A stretch of 11,128 bases of DNA, from assembly GCA_019264505.1 (NCBI GenBank), contig JAHUZY010000320.1, positions 1 through 11,128 of the forward strand, given 5' to 3'. A program made the translations under genes and the position numbers. How positions within the stretch are numbered: position 1 is the stretch's first letter; the number at the start of each line of letters is the position of its first letter. The notes under the pieces are model-generated. The model ran no database searches and was not told where the DNA came from. It saw nothing but the letters and a program-made list of their open reading frames with translations. The DNA comes from Phenylobacterium sp. GTDB lineage: Bacteria > Pseudomonadota > Alphaproteobacteria > Caulobacterales > Caulobacteraceae. Below, one piece after another: positions 6,270-11,128 of this stretch.

Positions 6270-6476
6270 ATGAGTGATCTGACCGAAGGCCAGCTGCACG
6301 CGCTCGAGAACCTCAGCCGCAAGAAGTCCGGGGGCGAGGTTCCGTTCATCAATATCAGTGACGCCCAGGTTCTGGTGGAGCTGGGCCTGGCCGCGCGCAG
6401 CCGCCAGGGTTGGGACATTACGCCTGAGGGGCTGCGCCTGCTCGCGCCGCCGCCCAGCTCCGACAACCAGCGTTAG
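6270..6476 (+). CDS. 68-residue hypothetical protein, possible small winged-helix-like fold
   Basis: This small cytosolic protein begins MSDLTEGQLHALENLSRKKS. Its middle, FINISDAQVLVELGLAARSR, is followed by GWDITPEGLRLL. The helix-turn-helix-like spacing and a final wing-like ITPEG segment resemble very small winged-helix proteins, but I cannot assign a family. The ATG at 6270 has no clear Shine-Dalgarno sequence. It follows the 43-residue gene by 7 bases, which suggests translational coupling. It ends 10 bases from the convergent ABC permease gene, leaving no room for a separate terminator. Confidence 0.7.
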   Translation: MSDLTEGQLHALENLSRKKSGGEVPFINISDAQVLVELGLAARSRQGWDITPEGLRLLAPPPSSDNQR

Positions 6477-6486
6477 GGACGCCGGC

Positions 6487-8040
6487 TCAGTCCAGCCCGA
6501 GCTTCTGGGACAGGGACCGGGCCGCCTCCACCGGCCGCAGCTTGTCGACGTCGCGGTCCACGCTGTAGTTGGCGTCGCGCATGGCCTCCACCGAAATGGC
6601 CCCGATCAACGGGCGCAGGGCCGCCAGCAGCCGCGCATCGTTCACACGGTCGGGCGCAATCAGCACCACGGCGTCATAGGGCGGCAGGGCCTGGCGCGGA
6701 TCGGTCAGGGTGACCAGATCATCAGCGGCGATCCGACCGTCGCTGGAGAAGGCGGAGATCACGTCCACATCCCCTGACGTCACCGCCCGGAACATGAAGG
6801 TCGGCTGGTAGGAGCGCCGGGCGCGGAAGTCGAAGCCATAGGCCTCATTGATGGCCGTCCACTCCGGTCTTGCGAAGAACTCCAGGTCGCCGCCCATGGT
6901 CAGGCCGCCCGACCGCCGGGCCAGATCATCCAGGCTCTCGATCCCGAGCGCCGTGGCGCGATCCTGGCGCATGGCCAGGGCATAGGCGTTCTCGAAACCG
7001 AGGGAGCCCAGGACCAGCACCCCGTCCCGCTCGGCCAGTTCCCTCGTCAGCTCTTCGAGAACGGCCTCACGCCCAGGATTGTCCTCCCGGTTCAGGACAT
7101 TGGCCCAGAGCGTGCCGGAATAGTCGACATAGACGTCCAGTTCGCCCGACGCCAAGGCGCGGTAGGCGATGGCGGAGCCCAGGTCCTCCTTCATGCGGGC
7201 CTCGCCGCCCAGGTCCTCGATCCGCTCGGCGATCATCTCGGCCAGGATGTACTGCTCGGAGAAATTCTTGGCCCCGACCACATAGCTGGCAGGCTTGCCG
7301 AAGCTGATGAGCGGGGTCAGGGCGACGATGATCCCGATCAGGATGCCGGCCGCGCCGATCCCTGCGCGCCTGATGTCCCGTTTGGCGGCGCCGGCCTCGA
7401 TTAGGCCCAGCAGCTGGTCGGTGACCATGGCCAGCAGGGCTGAAGCCCCGCAGCCGAACAGCACCAGCACCCAGTTCTCGGTCTGCAGGCCTGAAAAGAT
7501 GTAGTTGCCGAGGCTGGTCTGGCCGACCGGGGTCGACAGGGTCGCGGCTCCAATGGTCCAGACCGCGGCGGTGCGCACCCCGGCCATGATGACCGGCGCG
7601 GCCAGGGGCAGCTCCACCTGGAACAGCCGCTGGCGAGGCGTCATGCCGACGCCTTCGGCCGCCTGGATGATGGCGGGGTCCACCGAGAGGATGCCGGTGG
7701 TCCCGTTCCGCACGATGGGCAGCATCGAATAGAGGGTGAGCGCCAACAGGGCCGGCAGGAAGCCCAGCGCCGAAAAGCCGTAGCCGATCAGGTCTTCGCT
7801 GGCCGCCGAGATGACCAGCAACAGGGGGAAGAACAGCGCCAGCAGCGCCAGGCTCGGGATGGTCTGGATCAGGCTGGCGCCGGCCAGCACCGGCCATCGG
7901 ATATGGCGGTTGCGGCTGGCGGCCACGGCCAGCGGCAGGCTGATCAGCAGACCAAGACCCAGCGCAGAGGCGCTGAGCAGGACGTGCCAGGCGAGGTACT
8001 CCGGCAGGCGGGCAAACGCCGCCTCCACCTGCGGGCTCAT
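6487..8040 (-). CDS. ABC transporter permease fused to substrate-binding domain (glycine betaine/choline/ergothioneine type)
   Basis: This 517-residue inner-membrane protein joins a transporter permease (about 1-225) to an OpuAC/ProX-type substrate-binding domain (about 252-517), so the binding domain is tethered on the periplasmic side. The permease has several membrane segments (about 18-42, 55-80, 90-110, 148-168, 190-212) and an EAA coupling loop (AAEGVGMTPRQRLFQVELPL, 127-146) that docks on the ATPase. A further membrane segment at 226-247 leads to the binding domain. That domain carries the family signatures GAKNFSEQYILAEMI (256-270), VYVDYSGTLW (303-312) and YQPTFMFRAV (411-420), whose aromatic residues are the kind that hold quaternary amines. 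Its start overlaps the ATPase stop by 4 bases. Fused proteins of this type include choline and glycine betaine importers and the EgtU ergothioneine importers. The ligand here is not determined by what I can read. Confidence 0.9.
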   Translation of the reverse strand: MSPQVEAAFARLPEYLAWHVLLSASALGLGLLISLPLAVAASRNRHIRWPVLAGASLIQTIPSLALLALFFPLLLVISAASEDLIGYGFSALGFLPALLALTLYSMLPIVRNGTTGILSVDPAIIQAAEGVGMTPRQRLFQVELPLAAPVIMAGVRTAAVWTIGAATLSTPVGQTSLGNYIFSGLQTENWVLVLFGCGASALLAMVTDQLLGLIEAGAAKRDIRRAGIGAAGILIGIIVALTPLISFGKPASYVVGAKNFSEQYILAEMIAERIEDLGGEARMKEDLGSAIAYRALASGELDVYVDYSGTLWANVLNREDNPGREAVLEELTRELAERDGVLVLGSLGFENAYALAMRQDRATALGIESLDDLARRSGGLTMGGDLEFFARPEWTAINEAYGFDFRARRSYQPTFMFRAVTSGDVDVISAFSSDGRIAADDLVTLTDPRQALPPYDAVVLIAPDRVNDARLLAALRPLIGAISVEAMRDANYSVDRDVDKLRPVEAARSLSQKLGLD

Positions 8041-8807
8041 ACAGTTTCTCCCAGTCGGGCGCGCAGGCGTTCGGCCTGGCGCCGCGGGGCGGCCAGCAGG
8101 GCGGCGACCTCCGGTTCGGTCGAGGCGGCCAGGGTCTGGGGCGTCCCAACGGCGATGAGCTGGCCGTTCGCCACCACCACGATCCGGTCGGCGAGCAGCA
8201 GCGCCTCGGTCATGTCGTGGGTCACCATGACGGTGGAGAGGTTCAGCCGCTCATGCAGGGCGCGGTAGTCGTCGCCCAGCGCGTCCCGGGTCAGGGGATC
8301 CAGGGCGCCAAAAGGCTCGTCCATCAGCACGATGTGCGGCTCGGCCGCCAGGGCGCGGGCCACGCCGACCCGCTGCTGCTGACCGCCGGACAGGGCGGCG
8401 GGGAAGCGCCCACCCATCTCCTGGGGAAGGGCCACCAGGTCCAGTAGTTCGGCGGCGCGGGCGGCCCGCCTGGCCCTGTCCCAGCCCAGCAGCTTGGGCG
8501 TGATGGCGATGTTCTCGGCCACGGTCAGGTGCGGAAAGAGACCGACCTCCTGAAAGACGTAGCCGATGCGGCGGCGCAGCAGATGGGGGGTCAGATCACC
8601 GACGGCCTCCCCCTCGATCCGCACCTGACCGCTGTCGGGCCTGATCAGCCCGTTGATGGTCTTGAGAAGCGTCGTCTTGCCCGAGCCCGAGGCGCCAACC
8701 AGGGCGACGAACTCGCCGGCCGCGATCTCCAGGCTCACATCGGCCAGGGCCTGGTGGGCGCCATAGGTCTTGGTGACGCGCTCAAGCGCGATGCGAGGGT
8801 CTGACAT
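8037..8807 (-). CDS. ABC transporter ATP-binding protein for the fused osmolyte-type permease
   Basis: This 256-residue cytosolic ATPase powers the fused permease encoded next to it. It has Walker A GASGSGKT (38-45), Q-loop Gln86 (VFQEVG), signature LSGGQQQR (139-146), Walker B IVLMDE (159-164) with catalytic Glu164, D-loop GALDP (167-171) and H-loop His197 (VTHD). It matches ProV/OpuA-family ATPases, but it ends soon after the nucleotide-binding domain. The C-terminal CBS pair that lets OpuA-type ATPases sense ionic strength is absent. The ATG at 8807-8805 has only a weak AGG-type ribosome binding site. It is first in a two-gene operon, with its stop overlapping the permease start. The promoter should lie in the 127-base divergent gap before the amidohydrolase. 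Confidence 0.92.
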   Translation of the reverse strand: MSDPRIALERVTKTYGAHQALADVSLEIAAGEFVALVGASGSGKTTLLKTINGLIRPDSGQVRIEGEAVGDLTPHLLRRRIGYVFQEVGLFPHLTVAENIAITPKLLGWDRARRAARAAELLDLVALPQEMGGRFPAALSGGQQQRVGVARALAAEPHIVLMDEPFGALDPLTRDALGDDYRALHERLNLSTVMVTHDMTEALLLADRIVVVANGQLIAVGTPQTLAASTEPEVAALLAAPRRQAERLRARLGETV

Positions 8808-8934
8808 GCGCCAGACCTAACACGCAAAGTCGCCGTTGGGCTCCCTTGGAGGACCTCGAGACTTCACCGGCATGTGTCCCACAGAGACCGGAGGGCGAGA
8901 TAGGCTCTCGTCAGCGCCATGGAGGGAACGGCCG

Positions 8935-10428
8935 ATGGGATTTCTCAGTGACGACGACAAGGCTGGTCTTGAGCCGGCCGAGACCGCCTCGCCCCGCACA
9001 CCCATCCCGGTCCAGATGGTGGCCAGCGACGAATACGCGCCCCAGGCCCAGACGGTGCGCCAGCGGGAGGTCCAAGCCCGGCTGATGGAGATGGGCGGCG
9101 ACCTTTCCCGGCATCAGGGCCTGAGCCGGCGGCGGTTCTTCCAGACCTCGGCGGGCATGGCCGCGGCCTTCGTGGCGCTGAATGATGTCTATGGCCCGTT
9201 GTTCTCCGCCAGCCGCGCCGAGGCGGCGACACCGGACATGGCGCAAGAACGCGCCGAGTCCCTGCGCGGCCAGTTCATCATGGACATGCACACCCACTTC
9301 CTGCGGGACGACACCCGGCTGACCGGCTTTGTGCGCATGCGCGAGGCCGTGGGGCAGCGGGGCTGGAACCCGGACCTCTCGGGCCGGCCGCAGACCCTCG
9401 AGGACCTGAAGTTCGACAACTATATCAAGGAGGTCTTTCTCGACAGCGACACCAAGGCGGCCCTGATCTCGAGCGCGCCCTCGGATATCCCTGAGGACTG
9501 GTTCCTGACCAACAGCCAGATGGCCAAGGCCCGCGAGCGAGTGAACGCCGAAGCCGGCGGCCGTCGGCTGTTCACCCACGCCATCTTCACGCCCGGGGCG
9601 CCGGGCTGGCTGGAGGCCCTGGAGGCCGCCCTGGAGCTGCGCCCGGACTCCCTCAAGGGCTACACGGTGGGGGACAACACCCACAAGGCCACCAGCCGCT
9701 ATCCCTGGCGGATGGACGACGAGGCGGTAGCCTATAAGGGCTACGAGAAGATGGCCGCGGCCGGGCGCAAGATCGTCTGCGTGCACAAGGGGCTGTTCTC
9801 CACCGAAGTCGAGGCGCAGTTCCCCCATCTCGCGCCCTTCGCCGATGTTCGCGATGTGGGCCAGGCGGCCAAGGACTGGCCCGACCTGACCTTCGTCATC
9901 TACCACTCAGCCTATCGCTTGGGAGACCCGGCCAAGGCGCTCGCCCAGTTCGAACAGACGGGCCGGCTGGATTGGGTGAGCGACCTTGCGGAAATCCCCG
10001 AAAAGTACGGCGTGAACAACGTCTATGCCGACCTTGGCCAGGTGTTCGCCCAGACCATGGTGGCCGAGCCCCGGGTCTGCGCGGCCCTGATGGGCATTCT
10101 GATCCGGGGTTTGGGCGCCGACCATGTGTGCTGGGGGACCGACGCGGTCTGGACCGGATCTCCCCAGTGGCAGATCGAAGGCCTGCGGCGGCTGGAAATC
10201 CCAGAGGACATGCGCCGCGCCCACGGCTTCGCCGAGCTGGGCGCCGCCGATGGGCCGGTGAAGACCGCCATCTTCGGCGGCAACAATGCGCGGCTGTACG
10301 GCGTGGACGCCGCTGAGGTCGCGGCCCAGGACGGCGACGGCCTGGCGCGGCGCAAAGCCGCCTATCTGGCGCAGGGCGGGCGCCCCAGCCTCAGGCGGTA
10401 CGGCTATGTCAGATCGGCATCCGCATGA
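8935..10428 (+). CDS. Tat-exported amidohydrolase family protein (Amidohydro_2 type)
   Basis: This 497-residue protein is a metal-dependent TIM-barrel hydrolase probably exported folded to the periplasm. A twin-arginine signal SRRRFF (64-69) precedes a hydrophobic stretch (71-83) and a likely cleavage after AEA (95-97). The expected metal ligands are His119 and His121 (DMHTHF), His284 (VCVHKG), His324 (VIYHSAY) and Asp403 (WGTD). This pattern fits the Amidohydro_2 group, which includes decarboxylases and lactonases as well as hydrolases, so the reaction is unknown. The ATG at 8935 has GGAGGG 8 bases upstream and is chosen over the longer frame from 8836. It leaves 63 residues before the twin-arginine motif, long for a Tat signal; a later start at 9085 or 9091 would give a normal length but lacks a good ribosome binding site. 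It overlaps fliE tail to tail. Confidence 0.87.
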   Translation: MGFLSDDDKAGLEPAETASPRTPIPVQMVASDEYAPQAQTVRQREVQARLMEMGGDLSRHQGLSRRRFFQTSAGMAAAFVALNDVYGPLFSASRAEAATPDMAQERAESLRGQFIMDMHTHFLRDDTRLTGFVRMREAVGQRGWNPDLSGRPQTLEDLKFDNYIKEVFLDSDTKAALISSAPSDIPEDWFLTNSQMAKARERVNAEAGGRRLFTHAIFTPGAPGWLEALEAALELRPDSLKGYTVGDNTHKATSRYPWRMDDEAVAYKGYEKMAAAGRKIVCVHKGLFSTEVEAQFPHLAPFADVRDVGQAAKDWPDLTFVIYHSAYRLGDPAKALAQFEQTGRLDWVSDLAEIPEKYGVNNVYADLGQVFAQTMVAEPRVCAALMGILIRGLGADHVCWGTDAVWTGSPQWQIEGLRRLEIPEDMRRAHGFAELGAADGPVKTAIFGGNNARLYGVDAAEVAAQDGDGLARRKAAYLAQGGRPSLRRYGYVRSASA

Positions 10429-10714
10429 TTTCCTGATAGGCGGAAATCACCTGGTCGCGGACGGCCATGACGGTCTCAAGGCTGGTTTCAGCGGCCGAGA
10501 TCGCCGTGACCACGTCCACCAGCTGCGCCTTGCCCTGCACGTGGGCGGCCATCTGAGTCTCGGCGGTGCGGGAGGTCTCCACCGCCTGTTCCATGACGTT
10601 CTTCAGCATGGCGCCGAAGTCGGCGCCGCCTGCGGCCGCCCCGCCGCCGACGGCGGGAAGGGCCGCCCCTTGCGTGGCGGCATAGGCCTTGGCTGCGGCG
10701 AGTGGGGTCATCAT
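10409..10714 (-). CDS. fliE: Flagellar hook-basal body complex protein FliE
   Basis: This 101-residue protein links the MS ring to the flagellar rod inside the basal body. An Ala/Gly-rich N-terminal region (1-33) precedes the conserved helical part: [14 protein letters not shown], then [32 protein letters not shown] in sections typical of FliE, ending IMRMPI. The length is normal for the family. Two adjacent ATG codons open the frame (10714 and 10711), with AGGGA upstream; I take the first. It follows flgC by 13 bases in the same operon. Its last 20 bases overlap the end of the amidohydrolase gene on the other strand. Confidence 0.95.
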   Translation of the reverse strand: MMTPLAAAKAYAATQGAALPAVGGGAAAGGADFGAMLKNVMEQAVETSRTAETQMAAHVQGKAQLVDVVTAISAAETSLETVMAVRDQVISAYQEIMRMPI

Positions 10715-10727
10715 GGCCTAGTCGTCC

Positions 10728-11128
10728 CTAGCGCTTGAGCAGATCAAGGACGCGCATCTCCATGGCGCGCGCGGTCTCGATCACATTGAGGTTGGCCTCG
10801 TAGGCCCGCTGGGCCTCGCGCATGTCCATCGCCTCCACCAGGGTGTTGACGTTGGGCAGCTTCACATAGCCCTGGGCGTCGGCCGAGGGATGGCCGGGTT
10901 CGTATTCGGTGCGGAAGGCGCTCTGATCAGGCTGCACCCTGGCCATCCGGACTCCCTGGCCCGCATCGATCTTGGAGGGTTCGAACACCGGCACCTGGCG
11001 GCGATAGGGGTCGCCGCCCGCCTGCTGCGAGGTGGAGTTGGCGTTGGCCAGGTTCTCGGCGATGACCCGCATCCGGGCCTGCTGGGCGCGAAGGGCCGTG
11101 GCCGCGATGGCCTGGGCCGCGCCTTGGG
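10728..11128 (-). CDS. flgC: Flagellar basal-body rod protein FlgC (5' end off right edge)
   Basis: The 132 visible residues cover nearly all of FlgC, one of the proximal rod proteins of the flagellar basal body in the periplasm. The frame is open to the window edge, reading ATALRAQQARMRVIAENLAN at the N-terminal rod helix. A nominal ATG at 11072 is therefore an internal methionine. Family features follow: NANSTSQQAGGDPYRRQ, a central beta region, LPNVNTLVEAMDMREAQRAY and the C-terminal helix ending VLDLLKR. Only a few N-terminal residues should be missing. fliE follows by 13 bases, the usual flgB-flgC-fliE order, and flgB is expected just outside the window. Confidence 0.95.
   Translation of the reverse strand, partial: QGAAQAIAATALRAQQARMRVIAENLANANSTSQQAGGDPYRRQVPVFEPSKIDAGQGVRMARVQPDQSAFRTEYEPGHPSADAQGYVKLPNVNTLVEAMDMREAQRAYEANLNVIETARAMEMRVLDLLKR

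Noticed and set aside
8896..8910. CGAGA-TAGGC-TCTCG small inverted repeat before the amidohydrolase
   Set aside because: With arms of only five bases and no supporting context, it is not distinguishable from chance.
8911..9906. 331-residue minus-strand open frame
   Set aside because: It is antisense to the amidohydrolase, whose Tat motif and metal-binding residues are clear.
6487..10428. ABC transporter and Tat amidohydrolase as one new uptake-and-degradation system
   Set aside because: They are divergent with separate promoters, and nothing in either sequence links their substrates. Adjacency alone does not support it.

Overview
The window is GC-rich, densely packed chromosomal DNA from an alphaproteobacterium, most likely of the Caulobacterales (Caulobacter/Phenylobacterium type). 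That placement rests on overall base use, the flgC-fliE flagellar pair, and the look of the small conserved hypothetical genes. It is inference, since no rRNA or other marker gene is present. I see no tRNA, rRNA, CRISPR array, insertion sequence or phage gene.

Layout from left to right. A 5' part of a glutathione S-transferase gene runs off the left edge (minus). Divergent from it is a secreted subtilisin-like protease with a C-terminal autotransporter barrel (plus), whose frame is broken once at about 2029-2032. A perfect hairpin separates it from a convergent alpha/beta hydrolase (minus). A UPF0114/YqhA-type membrane protein follows (plus). Then comes a minus-strand group: a basic conserved hypothetical protein, a short-chain dehydrogenase and an acidic hypothetical protein. 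Divergent from this group are two small plus-strand genes (43 and 68 residues). Next is a two-gene ABC uptake system of the glycine betaine/choline/ergothioneine type (minus): an ATPase overlapping by 4 bases a permease fused to its own substrate-binding domain. A Tat-exported amidohydrolase (plus) follows, and its 3' end overlaps fliE (minus). flgC (minus, 5' end off the right edge) closes the window.

How the genes relate. The ABC pair is a clear functional unit. flgC-fliE belongs to a basal-body rod operon whose promoter lies outside the window. The dehydrogenase and acidic protein are probably co-transcribed. The rest looks like unrelated housekeeping and accessory genes placed back to back. 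I see no convincing new multi-gene system. The items most worth a second look are the protease frameshift with its ribosome-site-sequestering leader hairpin, the inverted repeats before the dehydrogenase and the basic protein, the 43-residue microprotein, and the substrate of the fused ABC transporter.
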